From Marinobacter litoralis (GTDB lineage Bacteria > Pseudomonadota > Gammaproteobacteria > Pseudomonadales > Oleiphilaceae), in the NCBI RefSeq assembly GCF_003336705.1, contig NZ_QMDL01000004.1, positions 219,285 to 283,284 on the forward strand: a stretch of DNA of 64,000 nucleotides, in the 5' to 3' direction. Made by a program: the position numbers and the translations under genes. Shown here in pieces: positions 1-9,110 of this stretch (position 1 is the first letter of the stretch; each line of letters opens with the position of its first letter). The notes under the pieces were generated by a model. The model did not search any database, was not told where the DNA came from, and saw nothing but the letters and a program-made list of their open reading frames with translations.

Positions 1-50
1 TCTCGGGTATTAGCCCGCAGAGAAGGCGCTAAAGAAATTCTTTGGGAACA

Positions 51-80
51 AAAAAAATCCGGCCTATGAGGGCCGGATTT
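51..80 (-). terminator. Rho-independent terminator of the chemoreceptor gene
   Basis: A 10-bp perfect stem (55-64 with 71-80, six-base loop 65-70) lies just after the stop of the minus-strand chemoreceptor gene. Read on the minus strand the hairpin runs into seven T residues (A tract at 51-57 on the plus strand), the classic intrinsic terminator layout. Confidence 0.85.
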
Positions 81-105
81 CAATAACCGCCAATTAGCGA
101 CTGCC

Positions 106-2187
106 TCAGACCTTGAACGTCTCAACCAGCTTTTGGAGTGATGCGGTCAGGTCTGACATTTGGCGAGAAGAGTCTAGCGTCTCCTGCGCGTTTTCTGCCG
201 TGCTCTGTCCCAACTCACCGATGCTTTCAACGTTAGCATTCACGTTCTTCGCCACTGCGGACTGCTCTTCAGCCGCTTGGGCAATCTGGTGACTCATATC
301 CACGATTTCTGAAATACCGTTCGCGATGCTATCCAGCGCTTGAGTCACTTCCGTAGACTTTTGAACGGTCAGCTCCGTTGCACCATGGCTGCTGGTCATG
401 GCCGATACCGCTTCTTTCACACCGCCCTGCAAGCGGGAAATCATGTCTTCGATTTCCTCAGTGGACTTGTGTGTACGCTGCGACAACGAACGCACCTCGT
501 CAGCGACGACCGCAAAACCGCGACCGTATTCGCCAGCACGCGCGGCCTCAATAGCAGCGTTAAGCGCAAGCAGGTTGGTTTGCTCCGCGATGGCTTTGAT
601 TTCAACCAGAACCTGACTGATATTATCGCTGTCTTTATTGACCCGGTTGATCACCTCCATCGCGCCCGCTATTTCACTAGCCAGCTTGTGAATGGTCTCA
701 ACCGTACCCGCAACCACCTGTCGGCCGGTTTCGGTATCGCGCTCAGCGCTACCGGCACTGTCAGCCACTCTATGGGCACTTTCAGTCACTTCATTGACCG
801 CTTCCACCATCTGCCCCATGGCTTCGTTGATCTGACTACTCTCATCCATCTGGCGCGCTACAGCTTCACTGTTCGCAGCCGCCGTATCATTAACTCTGAC
901 AGCCTGCAGTCCGACATCGGCGGTGGTAGCGCTGACCGACCGAATCAATTCGGCAATCTTGTCCGTCATGTTGTTGAACTCGGAGGTCAGCTCGCCCAAC
1001 TCATCGCGATTGGACAGTTCGATATGGGTGGTCATATCACCGGCAGCCACGCTTCTGGCGGCGGTGCTGAACCGATTAATGGCAACCCTAACCGACATAA
1101 AGAAGCCGATGTACAAATACACGACAACCAGCATCACCGCGATCAATGACACGACAATGGTGGCGCGCTGACGAGTTTCGCTCGCTAAACGGCGCTCTAA
1201 ATTAGCCCCCACCGTTTCGAAGATTGTCTCGGTCAGGGCATCGAAATGTTCAATTTGGGCCGTAACGGTCGAATCGTACTGTTGCCAGGGTGTTTCCAGT
1301 CGCATTGGCGTAATCACTTTCGCGTCCAGTGCGTCCCTGACAACCAGCAGACTTCCGTCCACGCGCGGCAGAGCAGAAGATTCCGCAAGTTCAGAGGAGG
1401 TGTCTTTCGCAACAACCAAACTAGGGGAAAGCAGAGAGCTTCGATTGGTTAAACGATCGAAGATTTCGTTGAGATTCTCGCTCATCGCGTAGCCCACTTG
1501 GCCATCTACCAACGAGAAAATACCGTAAGAGCGGGCGCCGCCAATAGCGTTAAGAGCATCCGGGAACACATCCCGCACCAATCCCAGCAACAACTGATTT
1601 TCACGGGACGCATCCTGCCCCAAGCCCGACACTTCCATCGTCGCGGGCAACACCGCCAAGACTTTCTGCACAAATTCCTGATAAAACTTGTACTGCGTGT
1701 CCATACTGCCCTGATAGCTATTGCTCTTGAGAAGCGAACGCCAATCATTTTGTAACGCGAGAATTTGTTCCTGCCAGCTACCTGTTAGGTCGAAAGAACG
1801 GCGTGGCTCAGCCAAATCGGCAAGCAATTCGTCAATTCTCTCTACAGCACGATCGGCTTTTTCAGCCAGAGCGGGGTCTTCCTTGATAATAGCGGGAGCC
1901 TTGTAGTCACGAAAATCCATCGCCGCAGCCAACAGCCGATCAGCGGTCTGGAGTTCCACCAACCCGTCGATGCTCCGGTTCATGGTTTGTACGGATTGGT
2001 TGAGGCCAGAAATAACCAGCCAGGATAGCACCAGAATAGGGCCAAGAAAGAGAATGCTGATGAGGCTGAACTTATACACCATCGGCAGTCGGTTCATTAA
2101 CGCAATCGCTGGATTAATTATGTAGTTCAAAGCGCCCTCGCCCAGATTCGAACATCGAACCATGAATGTTATTTTTTTGATTTTCAC
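106..2187 (-). CDS. Methyl-accepting chemotaxis protein
   Basis: Membrane chemoreceptor that would signal through CheW/CheA to the flagellar or pilus motor. The 693-residue product has a first transmembrane helix at about 38-62, a periplasmic ligand region of roughly 280 residues, a second helix near 345-368, a HAMP linker to about 425 and a long methyl-accepting coiled coil. The hallmark tip motif [16 protein letters not shown] is intact, followed by FAVVADEVR. The C-terminus ends in LVETFKV without a CheR/CheB pentapeptide tether. The ligand is unknown. The longest reading starts at GTG 2187; ATG codons at 2163 and 2094 are alternatives, and the 2094 start ([10 protein letters not shown]) would put the first helix right at the N-terminus. 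It is a single-gene unit with its own terminator. Confidence 0.93.
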   Translation of the reverse strand: MKIKKITFMVRCSNLGEGALNYIINPAIALMNRLPMVYKFSLISILFLGPILVLSWLVISGLNQSVQTMNRSIDGLVELQTADRLLAAAMDFRDYKAPAIIKEDPALAEKADRAVERIDELLADLAEPRRSFDLTGSWQEQILALQNDWRSLLKSNSYQGSMDTQYKFYQEFVQKVLAVLPATMEVSGLGQDASRENQLLLGLVRDVFPDALNAIGGARSYGIFSLVDGQVGYAMSENLNEIFDRLTNRSSLLSPSLVVAKDTSSELAESSALPRVDGSLLVVRDALDAKVITPMRLETPWQQYDSTVTAQIEHFDALTETIFETVGANLERRLASETRQRATIVVSLIAVMLVVVYLYIGFFMSVRVAINRFSTAARSVAAGDMTTHIELSNRDELGELTSEFNNMTDKIAELIRSVSATTADVGLQAVRVNDTAAANSEAVARQMDESSQINEAMGQMVEAVNEVTESAHRVADSAGSAERDTETGRQVVAGTVETIHKLASEIAGAMEVINRVNKDSDNISQVLVEIKAIAEQTNLLALNAAIEAARAGEYGRGFAVVADEVRSLSQRTHKSTEEIEDMISRLQGGVKEAVSAMTSSHGATELTVQKSTEVTQALDSIANGISEIVDMSHQIAQAAEEQSAVAKNVNANVESIGELGQSTAENAQETLDSSRQMSDLTASLQKLVETFKV

Positions 2188-2229
2188 CTACAGCTGGAAC
2201 CTTTTAATCGCTCCAAAGTGGTATTGGAC

Positions 2230-3117
2230 TTAAACCACGCCTGCAATGACCAGCAATGCAATGACACAGATCCAAACCAACATACTGCGGTTCAACAAAT
2301 CCCTGATGGCGATCAGACTGCGGCCACCGAAACGCGGCCAGTCTTCCGGATGCAAATCCGAGAATCGTTCAGGATCAAGTGCATAACCGGTTAACGACCC
2401 GTTGGCGGAAATCATTAGCACTTCTGTCGTCGTTTTTTGCAGGCCGGGCACAACTTGCCTGATTTTTCGGGACCACCCCGACAAATCCCCCGCCACCCCG
2501 AACGTGCAGGCCAGAAGTCTTGCCGGGAGCCAACCAATCCAGTCTGCCGTTTTGCGATACTTTGGCCGCGCACCGGCCTGAGGCCAATGCTCCGCCAACG
2601 CCAGTGCACCACGCGCCAGAACGGCCGCGCCTATGCCCCCAACGACATACCAGAACACCACCAGAAAAAAACGGTCAAAGACGGTGAGAATAAGGGCCTT
2701 CGAGACTGACAAGTGCATCGTTTCGGGAGATAAAGCCGCTCCCCTCTCGTCAGCGGGCAGCCGGTCTTTAACGTGATGCCATGCCCCTTGCATATCACCT
2801 CGACCCCAGGCTTCGGAATAGGCCCGAAGAGACGCCTGCCAACCCGGTACGCCCATCAGAATAACAAGCAGCACCATCTCCAGCGGATAGAGCGCAAGCC
2901 GAAACCCGAGTTGTTCTGCCAGTACCGTTAATACCACCAAGCAAGTTGCGGGCAATATCACCAGCAGATACCCCTTTACCAAAGAATGCTCGTGCCCTGC
3001 CTTGCTTGTTGCCCCTTGTTGAAACCAGAGGCGCCAAAAACCATCGCTACTCATCGCCTCTCGCCGGTCCAGCTTTCGGCGTATCACATACGCCAACAGA
3101 AAAATCACTAAAACCAT
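2230..3117 (-). CDS. ampE: AmpE-family inner-membrane protein
   Basis: AmpE is a polytopic membrane protein encoded next to ampD and named for its link to beta-lactamase induction; its molecular activity is not established. The 295-residue product has hydrophobic segments at the N-terminus (residues 1-10), around 48-90, around 140-175 and at the extreme C-terminus (about 277-295), as expected. It follows ampD by 6 bp on the same strand, so the two are almost certainly co-transcribed. The ATG at 3117 is the only sensible start given that spacing. Similarity to the family is recognised by overall pattern and synteny rather than by a catalytic motif. Confidence 0.85.
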   Translation of the reverse strand: MVLVIFLLAYVIRRKLDRREAMSSDGFWRLWFQQGATSKAGHEHSLVKGYLLVILPATCLVVLTVLAEQLGFRLALYPLEMVLLVILMGVPGWQASLRAYSEAWGRGDMQGAWHHVKDRLPADERGAALSPETMHLSVSKALILTVFDRFFLVVFWYVVGGIGAAVLARGALALAEHWPQAGARPKYRKTADWIGWLPARLLACTFGVAGDLSGWSRKIRQVVPGLQKTTTEVLMISANGSLTGYALDPERFSDLHPEDWPRFGGRSLIAIRDLLNRSMLVWICVIALLVIAGVV

Positions 3118-3123
3118 TGAGTT

Positions 3124-3744
3124 TTACTCCGACTCACACACAAGGCTTTGAAAGTATGGCCATTGAAAAGCTGGCCCTGGATCAGTCTTTCGACCCGGAG
3201 CGATATCGCTGTGCCCGGTGATTCGGTCGGGGGATACAGCAGGCCAAGCAGCCATCGTCAAGCGAGCAAGGCGCGCCAGTGTTTGATATTGCTTCTCGGT
3301 GTATGGAATGTCATCAGCACCTTCCAGCTCGATCCCAATCGCGAAGTCATTACACTCTTCCTCATCGCCAAAGCAGGACCTGCCAGCGTGCCAGGCGCGA
3401 TCAAGGCAGCTGACAAACTGCACAACCGATCCATCCCGTTTTACCAATGCGTGCGCTGACACCTGCATATCGGCGATTTCGGCAAAGTACGGGTGAGCCT
3501 GTCGGTCAAGACGGTTACAAAAAAAGTCTTCAATGTAGGGGCCGCCAAACTGCCCGGGAGGCAGGCTGATGTTATGCACTACCAGCAAAGTGATCTCGGC
3601 GTCGTCAGGCCGAGCACCAAAGTTGGGCGAAGGACACCAGCGGCTATCAGGGTAACGCCCGGTCGATCGCAAGACGTTGACCTGCCGAGAAAATTCAGCG
3701 GGGGAAATAGGCGGATCAATAAGATCAGATCGTGTGTTTGGCAA
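3124..3744 (-). CDS. ampD: 1,6-anhydro-N-acetylmuramyl-L-alanine amidase AmpD
   Basis: Cytoplasmic zinc amidase that cleaves the stem peptide from anhydro-muropeptides during murein recycling and so lowers the AmpR-activating signal for beta-lactamase. Family marks are visible: LLVVHNISLPPGQFGGP (first zinc His), SAHALVKRDGSVVQFV, RAWHAG, GIELEG, and TGHSDIAPGRKTDPGPAF carrying the second zinc His and the Asp. The reading frame opens with TTG at 3744, immediately after an in-frame stop, giving about 25 residues ahead of the usual AmpD N-terminus. Another TTG near 3672 (before RSTGRYPD) would give a protein of normal length. The gene heads a two-gene unit with ampE. Confidence 0.93.
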   Translation of the reverse strand: MPNTRSDLIDPPISPAEFSRQVNVLRSTGRYPDSRWCPSPNFGARPDDAEITLLVVHNISLPPGQFGGPYIEDFFCNRLDRQAHPYFAEIADMQVSAHALVKRDGSVVQFVSCLDRAWHAGRSCFGDEEECNDFAIGIELEGADDIPYTEKQYQTLARLARLTMAAWPAVSPDRITGHSDIAPGRKTDPGPAFQWPYFQSLVCESE

Positions 3745-3835
3745 GGCTCATCCGTAGGTGCAATGAGTGATTCAAGTCGTTTGATTGAATCACAAAGCGC
3801 CCACAGATGCCACGAATTACCACGCTACAACCACG

Positions 3836-6124
3836 TCAATCCTTTCGGTTTTGCCGCAGGTTATCGATAATGGACTCGAGCGCGCGATCGAAGATCAGAC
3901 CATCGTCCAACAAGGTAATCGACTTTTCCTGCATCGCGCGGGCAAGCTCGTCACGAAAGTATTCGGCTACCTTCGCACCGTTACGATTAACAAAGATGTA
4001 CTTCCCGGTCGCTTTAATGAACGCAGCCAGCTTACAACGAACCCTTGCATCATCTTTATTCAATTCCAACCAAGAACCCACGCTTAGCTGATCGGCCGCA
4101 TCAAACCACTGTTGAGCAACTGTTGCCGACTCCTCCGCCAGCACAACCTGATCAACGATCTCAACCGAACCGTCCGAGCCATCCTCGCTCTCGCCGGGGT
4201 CAGATTGCTGCGCCACTTCGAAGTGTTCTTCACTTGCTGGTGGCGGCGGATCAATATCGACACACACATCGAATTCGACCTCTGCAAACTCGTCAACGTC
4301 GTCCGCCAACTCTGTAGGCGCAACTGGCGCGGTCACCAAATTCTGTAGAACATCAACATGCACCAATTCCAAATCCCGGATCACCGAATCGGTCGCAAAG
4401 GGATCCCAGGAAATTTCCTGCAGCGCTGATCTAAGCCCCTCAACCACAACCGGGATAGTCCTCAACAGATCCGAACGCGTATCAGTGGACACCGGTCGAG
4501 GATCAACACTCCATATCAGACGGCCAGCCAACTCACTGGCGGCAGCCCATGACGAGCTGTCCTCTCCATGACGCAATGCCACCCACTGAAGGTAACGTGA
4601 CAGCGGGTCATGGATAATCTGCAAAACCGGCTCAGGAAGTTCGTGCTCTTCGGTATACTGGCGTATCAAATCAGCCGCAGTTTGCTGAGCCCGTTCATGC
4701 TTGGCCCGCCCCTCTTCTGCATCCCGGAGCCGCTGTTCCACCAGTTCTCTGCGGCGGCGATCAAGATCCATGAAATGACCGAAGTCTTTCACAAGCTCTT
4801 CGAACAGCCCGACATTCTCGTTATACTCAGACAACACACGCTCAACGACTTCTTCAATCTTGTCACGCAGCGGATCCCGCATGCCCGGCCGTTTCTCACT
4901 CCACCCTATGGCAGCCAAAGCCAACTCATTGAGCAGCTTGCGGACCGGATGTCCGCCACGGTTGAAAAAGTTTCGATCACTCAAGGCCACTTTAAGCACG
5001 GGTATTTGAAGCCGACCAATAAGCGCCTTCATTACCGGGTGCAATTGACGGTCTTCAAGAATAAATTCAAATAACATCGATACCAGGTTGATGACATCAT
5101 TATCAACCCGCCCTAGCGAAGTGCTCTCTCCGTCCGCGGGTCCCAGTACAGGCTTTAACTGGTCCCGTAAAGGCACCGTCTGTCCACTCTGAACGCTCTG
5201 AGCAGATGACTGAAGCTGGCTCAACTGCAAGATCAACTGCTCTGTGTCTAATACCTTTGCTCCGGCTTTTTCCACCGGTGCGTCCTGATGATCGGCTTGA
5301 TGCAGCAATGCGCTCAACTCACTTAACGTCGGCGTCACTTCCGCCTGATTGTACTGAGGTTCATGACTCTCATCCCCTTCTTGCCGGGCACTCTGTGACG
5401 CCGGCACTGAACGAGGCACGTTAGCACCGGCTCGTGGCGTTGATTTCATATCAGCCAAGACACCCTGCGCTATCAAGGTTTGATTGCAGGCTTGATAGAA
5501 CGCTCCGAGTTGCTCCGTCAGCATCCGTTCGAATAGTTTCAGCACCACCAGTTTGGCGCGAATATCAATATCCAGATCACGACAGGCTTCTGCTATCGCC
5601 CCGCACAACACCTCGGGGCTCAAAGGTATCTGGGCATCGGTCAACGACAGGTCTGAAACGGTGTGACGAACCCTGGCGGCCAACAGGCTCAGCACTTCCG
5701 AATATCGATTTCGCAACCGGTTGGTCAGGTTATCCAGTGCAACCTGCTGCTCGAGATCCGCGTGATCCAACAGACTCAGTGAGTCTCGATCAAACTCCTC
5801 TAACGACTCGCTAGTATGAACGGGATTAAAACGCCCGAGCTCATTAAAGGCCTGGCTAATGTACTGAAGGATGGAAACAGTCATGGCCTTGCGCCGCAAA
5901 CGCAGTTCGCGCATGGCATCAAAGTAGGAGGTCTGATCTTGGTTCGAGCCCGCCCTGTCAGCCAACTCAAATAAACTGTCATCGGCCTTTTCGAAGAATC
6001 CGGCGAGGACTGTCTTCAGAGCTTGGCCCGATGTATCGCGAAGTCGCACTAACGCAACGGGTAGCGAAAACTTGCCTACCGATGCTTGGCCACCCAAGTG
6101 AACGACCTTATTGTGCTGCGCCAT
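3836..6124 (-). CDS. DUF1631 family protein, function unknown
   Basis: Large (762-residue) soluble protein recognised as DUF1631, a family found in gammaproteobacteria without an assigned activity. There is no signal peptide or membrane segment. The N-terminal half is helical with basic stretches (RELRLRRKAMTV). The middle holds DLDRRRRELVEQRLRDAEEGRAKHERAQQ, likely coiled coil, and an acidic linker at about 620-680 precedes a C-terminal domain with GSWLELNKDDARVRCKLAAFIKATGKY. That last segment resembles the PilZ-like beta barrel used for c-di-GMP binding, but the RxxxR signature is not visible, so this is only a suggestion. The start is ATG 6124, preceded by GGAG at a normal distance; the TTG at 6142 is less likely. 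The gene is divergent from nadC. Confidence 0.8.
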   Translation of the reverse strand: MAQHNKVVHLGGQASVGKFSLPVALVRLRDTSGQALKTVLAGFFEKADDSLFELADRAGSNQDQTSYFDAMRELRLRRKAMTVSILQYISQAFNELGRFNPVHTSESLEEFDRDSLSLLDHADLEQQVALDNLTNRLRNRYSEVLSLLAARVRHTVSDLSLTDAQIPLSPEVLCGAIAEACRDLDIDIRAKLVVLKLFERMLTEQLGAFYQACNQTLIAQGVLADMKSTPRAGANVPRSVPASQSARQEGDESHEPQYNQAEVTPTLSELSALLHQADHQDAPVEKAGAKVLDTEQLILQLSQLQSSAQSVQSGQTVPLRDQLKPVLGPADGESTSLGRVDNDVINLVSMLFEFILEDRQLHPVMKALIGRLQIPVLKVALSDRNFFNRGGHPVRKLLNELALAAIGWSEKRPGMRDPLRDKIEEVVERVLSEYNENVGLFEELVKDFGHFMDLDRRRRELVEQRLRDAEEGRAKHERAQQTAADLIRQYTEEHELPEPVLQIIHDPLSRYLQWVALRHGEDSSSWAAASELAGRLIWSVDPRPVSTDTRSDLLRTIPVVVEGLRSALQEISWDPFATDSVIRDLELVHVDVLQNLVTAPVAPTELADDVDEFAEVEFDVCVDIDPPPPASEEHFEVAQQSDPGESEDGSDGSVEIVDQVVLAEESATVAQQWFDAADQLSVGSWLELNKDDARVRCKLAAFIKATGKYIFVNRNGAKVAEYFRDELARAMQEKSITLLDDGLIFDRALESIIDNLRQNRKD

Positions 6125-6193
6125 GGAGTTGCTCCGTCCCAAACCTGTTAAACAATGTAAAACACGGTGTCACTACATCATATAGGCATTGCC

Positions 6194-6226
6194 TGTCACC
6201 TTCTGTCAGAATTTGTCACCTTTTGT
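6194..6226. promoter_or_regulatory. Phased direct repeat between nadC and the DUF1631 gene
   Basis: Two 13-mers differing at one base (TGTCACCTTCTGT at 6194-6206, TGTCACCTTTTGT at 6214-6226) start exactly 20 bp apart, with a further TGTCA at 6204-6208. Two helical turns of spacing suits a regulator binding one face of the DNA. The repeat sits upstream of the nadC promoter and overlaps where the -35 region of the divergent gene would lie. The regulator is unknown. Confidence 0.35.
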
Positions 6227-6271
6227 TTACGCCGGAACTTCATCACATTACGCCGAGTTGCGCAGGGCATT

Positions 6272-6299
6272 TTGATTAAGCTCTCTCGCACAGTAGAAT
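6272..6299 (+). promoter_or_regulatory. Probable sigma-70 promoter of nadC
   Basis: TTGATT at 6272-6277 and TAGAAT at 6294-6299 are separated by 16 bp, and lie about 42 bp ahead of the nadC ATG. Each box differs from consensus by one or two bases. Confidence 0.55.
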
Positions 6300-6340
6300 T
6301 GCTGCCCATCAATCAACATTCACTTTTCCGGAACTTCACC

Positions 6341-7180
6341 ATGATCACCCCTGAACTGCTTCGACAGGCCCGCATTGAATCCGTTGCCCTAAGCCTCCGG
6401 GAAGACATCGGCGACGGCGACATCACCGCCATGCTGATCCCTGCTGATAAGCACGCTGTTGGCCGGGTTATTACTCGGGAGCCCGCTCGTCTGGCAGGCA
6501 AAGAGTGGGTGAACGAAGTGTTCCGGCAGGTAGACCCTGAGGTTAAGCTGGAATGGTTACACGACGATGGCGACCAACTGCAGGCGAACGACGTTATCTT
6601 TCGAATGTCAGGAAAGGCCCGCTCACTTCTGACCGCCGAACGATCCGCTCTTAACTGGCTCCAAATGCTCTCAGGTGTGGCAACTCAGTGTGCCCAGTTT
6701 GCGGCCAAAGTATCCCACACCAAGGTTCAACTGCTGGATACCCGAAAAACATTGCCCGGGTTGCGGCTTGCACAGAAATACGCAGTAACCTGCGGAGATT
6801 GCAATAACCATCGCATCGGCCTGTGGGATGCATTCCTGATCAAGGAAAACCACATTGCCGCCTGCGGCTCCATCGCGGCAGCTGTTGCAGAGGCGCATCG
6901 CATTGCTCCGGGCAAGCCGGTAGAAGTAGAAACGGAATCACTGGATGAGCTAAAGCAAGCTCTGGATGCCGGCGCTGACATCATTATGCTGGATGAGTTC
7001 TCGATGGCGGATATGAAGCAAGCGGTGGAATATGTTGCCGGGCGCGCAAAACTGGAAGCATCGGGAGGCATCAACGAGCAAACGCTGGTTCCCATTGCAG
7101 AAACCGGCGTCGACTACATTTCGATTGGCGCGCTCACCAAAGACGTGAAGGCCATCGACCTGTCTATGCGTCTGGACTAA
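6341..7180 (+). CDS. nadC: Nicotinate-nucleotide pyrophosphorylase (carboxylating)
   Basis: Quinolinate phosphoribosyltransferase, the step converting quinolinate and PRPP to nicotinate mononucleotide in de novo NAD synthesis. The 279-residue product carries family motifs: [14 protein letters not shown] near the N-terminus, [13 protein letters not shown], the substrate-binding [51 protein letters not shown] and the C-terminal LEASGGI and ISIGALTK barrel motifs. An upstream ATG at 6167 in the same frame would add 58 residues unrelated to NadC and lies ahead of the apparent promoter, so ATG 6341 is chosen. It is transcribed alone; the next gene converges on it 15 bp away. Confidence 0.96.
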   Translation: MITPELLRQARIESVALSLREDIGDGDITAMLIPADKHAVGRVITREPARLAGKEWVNEVFRQVDPEVKLEWLHDDGDQLQANDVIFRMSGKARSLLTAERSALNWLQMLSGVATQCAQFAAKVSHTKVQLLDTRKTLPGLRLAQKYAVTCGDCNNHRIGLWDAFLIKENHIAACGSIAAAVAEAHRIAPGKPVEVETESLDELKQALDAGADIIMLDEFSMADMKQAVEYVAGRAKLEASGGINEQTLVPIAETGVDYISIGALTKDVKAIDLSMRLD

Positions 7181-7195
7181 TCCAGACGCCCTTGC

Positions 7196-7546
7196 TCACT
7201 CCCCTGAGAGTAAGTTGTCCATGTGCGCCAAAGCCTGAATCAGCTTGGCGCCACTTTCACTGCGCCCGCGGAAATACTCCTCCGCCATCGGGGCAATGCC
7301 CGACACCGACGGCAACGGCTGCCCGGCTTCAAGCAGCAACTTCATACGTTCGACGAATACAAACTGCAGCCACTGCGTGAAGTTCATAGTATCCAGACAA
7401 AACGGCTGGGTACTTTCGAAGGCTTCCGGCGGCAGAGGCTGCTCTTGCCATACGCCTATGCTTCTAAGCTCCACTTCGATCTGAAGTAAACTGTCGGCAA
7501 CATGACTTGCGTGTGCCCTGTTTTCCTTCATCGTCAATCGCCCCAT
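7196..7546 (-). CDS. YqcC family protein
   Basis: Small (116-residue) soluble protein matching YqcC/DUF446, a family of unknown biochemical role. The recognisable core is FESTQPFCLDTMNFTQWLQ, followed by FVERMKLLLEAGQPLP and a C-terminal helical part. The ATG at 7546 overlaps the TGA of the ParA-like gene in a TGATG junction, which implies translational coupling. A TTG one codon upstream is less likely, and an ATG at 7531 (MKENRAH) is a shorter alternative. Its stop faces the nadC stop. Confidence 0.85.
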   Translation of the reverse strand: MGRLTMKENRAHASHVADSLLQIEVELRSIGVWQEQPLPPEAFESTQPFCLDTMNFTQWLQFVFVERMKLLLEAGQPLPSVSGIAPMAEEYFRGRSESGAKLIQALAHMDNLLSGE

Positions 7547-8343
7547 CAATCTGCCAGCGGTTCCAATTCGACCGCTTCACCGTAAAGCACCCTGTACAAA
7601 TCTTCGAACTGCTGCGTCAGCGCATGCTTGGGTGCCATATGGATCAGCGGTTTTCTAGCCTGATGAGATTCTTTCATTTTCACGGAGCTGGTCAAACGCA
7701 CTGGCAGCACGGGCAAACCTTCTTCAATTAACTCCCGAACCAACTGCTTTGGCAGACTGGCTCTGGGCTGGAACTGGTTCGCAACAATACCTTCAACCAC
7801 CAACTCTTCGTTATGATCTTCCTGAAGCTCACGAATCTCATGCAGGATGTTGTACAGCGCCTGGCGGGAGAAATCATCACAGTCGAACGGGATCAAGCAA
7901 CGCTGCGCTGCAATCAAGGCGGATCGAGTGTAAAAATTGAGGGCCGGTGCCGTATCGATAAATATCTCATCAAAACTATCGCCCAGCTTTTTCAGAAACT
8001 CTCTCAGCTTGTAGATCTTGTGCTTGGCTTCGAGCTTACGCTCCAGGAAATCCAGCTCCGGGCTGGACGGCAGCACGAACAGGTTGTCAAAAGGCGTGGC
8101 ATGAACAAATTCATCCGGGCGACGGGTGAACATGCTGAATGCAACGGTCTGTTCCAGCAGGTCTGCCACAGTATCCTTTAGTTCGGACGAGGCCTTACCC
8201 AACAGGTAATGCGTGGAGTTCCCTTGGGGGTCCAGATCAACAACCAGAGTCCGCTTTCCCCGGGCAGCGCTGATGGCCGCAAGATTACAGGTAATGCTGG
8301 ACTTGCCCACACCACCTTTTTGGTTGAATACAACCCGTCTCAT
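7546..8343 (-). CDS. Orphan ParA/MinD-type P-loop ATPase
   Basis: A 265-residue ParA-superfamily ATPase. The deviant Walker A KGGVGKSS is at residues 9-16, the switch DLDPQGN at about 36-42, and IFIDTAPALNF is the Walker B region. Such proteins position DNA or protein cargo by ATP-dependent dimerisation on the nucleoid or membrane. There is no ParB gene and no centromere-like repeat nearby, so it is not a chromosome or plasmid partition locus. It lies downstream of hda with a 50-bp gap and is coupled to the YqcC-like gene, suggesting a cargo-positioning role for an unidentified partner. No amphipathic C-terminal MinD helix is obvious. Confidence 0.88.
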   Translation of the reverse strand: MRRVVFNQKGGVGKSSITCNLAAISAARGKRTLVVDLDPQGNSTHYLLGKASSELKDTVADLLEQTVAFSMFTRRPDEFVHATPFDNLFVLPSSPELDFLERKLEAKHKIYKLREFLKKLGDSFDEIFIDTAPALNFYTRSALIAAQRCLIPFDCDDFSRQALYNILHEIRELQEDHNEELVVEGIVANQFQPRASLPKQLVRELIEEGLPVLPVRLTSSVKMKESHQARKPLIHMAPKHALTQQFEDLYRVLYGEAVELEPLAD

Positions 8344-8393
8344 GTCGTCTCTCCAATCGTCATTGTAGTTTTGAGTTCATTGTTATTGTGCCG

Positions 8394-9110
8394 CTACCAA
8401 TCCATCACCGTTTTTACGAAAGGGATGGTCAAGCGCCGCTGAGCTTGCAACGAGTTTTCGTCCAGAGTGTCCAGAATAGCCAGCAGATCACCGAGCTTCC
8501 GTGGCGCACGCCGCATGATAAAGGTGGCCACGTCGTCGCTCACCACTAAACCACGCTGCTCGGCTCTGGCCATCAGTACGTGCATGCGGTCTTCATCCCG
8601 GTACCGGCCCAATTGAAGCAACAAACCGTGGGACAAACGTGACACCAGATCTGGCAAACCAAACGGTGTAGACGCGGGCACTTCCGACATGCTCACGAGC
8701 AGCAGTCCTCCGCGGTCCATCACCCGGTTGTAGAGGTGGAAAATCGCCTCTTCCCAATCGGCCTTGCCGGCGATCTTGTCGAGATCATCCAGACATAGCA
8801 ACGGGTGTACATCGAGGCCATCCAGCGCATCCGGACCAAAAGGCAGCAGTTCGCCAATACTGATACACACACCGGCTCGGCCAAACTGGTCGGTTTTATT
8901 GCAGGCCGCCTGCAACAGATGGCTCTTGCCGGTATCGGAAGCACCGCAAATCACCACCACAGGAAGCCCCTGCGGCGCATCACAGATTGCTTCCAGACGG
9001 CGAGCAGCTTCGCGATTCCTGTCACCGTGGAAATTATCGAAACGAGCGTCATCCCTGAGTTTGACCCCGAGGATCATCTGAGACGGTATCACGACCGCTT
9101 TGCCCTCCAT
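8394..9110 (-). CDS. hda: DnaA regulatory inactivator Hda
   Basis: AAA+ DnaA paralogue that, with the DNA-loaded beta clamp, stimulates ATP hydrolysis by DnaA and prevents re-initiation. The 238-residue product lacks the DnaA DNA-binding domain and shows the family opening LGVKLRDDARFDNFH, a P-loop-like CGASDTGKSHLLQAA, Walker B LLCLDDLD and sensor region LLLVSMSEVP. The start is not settled: ATG 9110 (MEGKAVVIPSQ) gives a 22-bp overlap with the phosphatidyltransferase gene, ATG 9077 would remove it, and ATG 9125 is also possible. MEGK is preferred because about ten residues normally precede LGVKLRDD. The clamp-binding peptide must then lie in VVIPSQMIL. Confidence 0.9.
   Translation of the reverse strand: MEGKAVVIPSQMILGVKLRDDARFDNFHGDRNREAARRLEAICDAPQGLPVVVICGASDTGKSHLLQAACNKTDQFGRAGVCISIGELLPFGPDALDGLDVHPLLCLDDLDKIAGKADWEEAIFHLYNRVMDRGGLLLVSMSEVPASTPFGLPDLVSRLSHGLLLQLGRYRDEDRMHVLMARAEQRGLVVSDDVATFIMRRAPRKLGDLLAILDTLDENSLQAQRRLTIPFVKTVMDW

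Noticed and set aside
2120-2165. TTCGAATC with flanking G-rich bases, tRNA T-arm-like
   Set aside because: The flanks do not pair as a T-stem, there is no acceptor, D or anticodon arm, and it lies in the 5' end of the chemoreceptor gene.
7546-8343. Chromosome partition locus (parAB/parS)
   Set aside because: No parB follows the ParA-like gene and I see no parS-type inverted repeats nearby.
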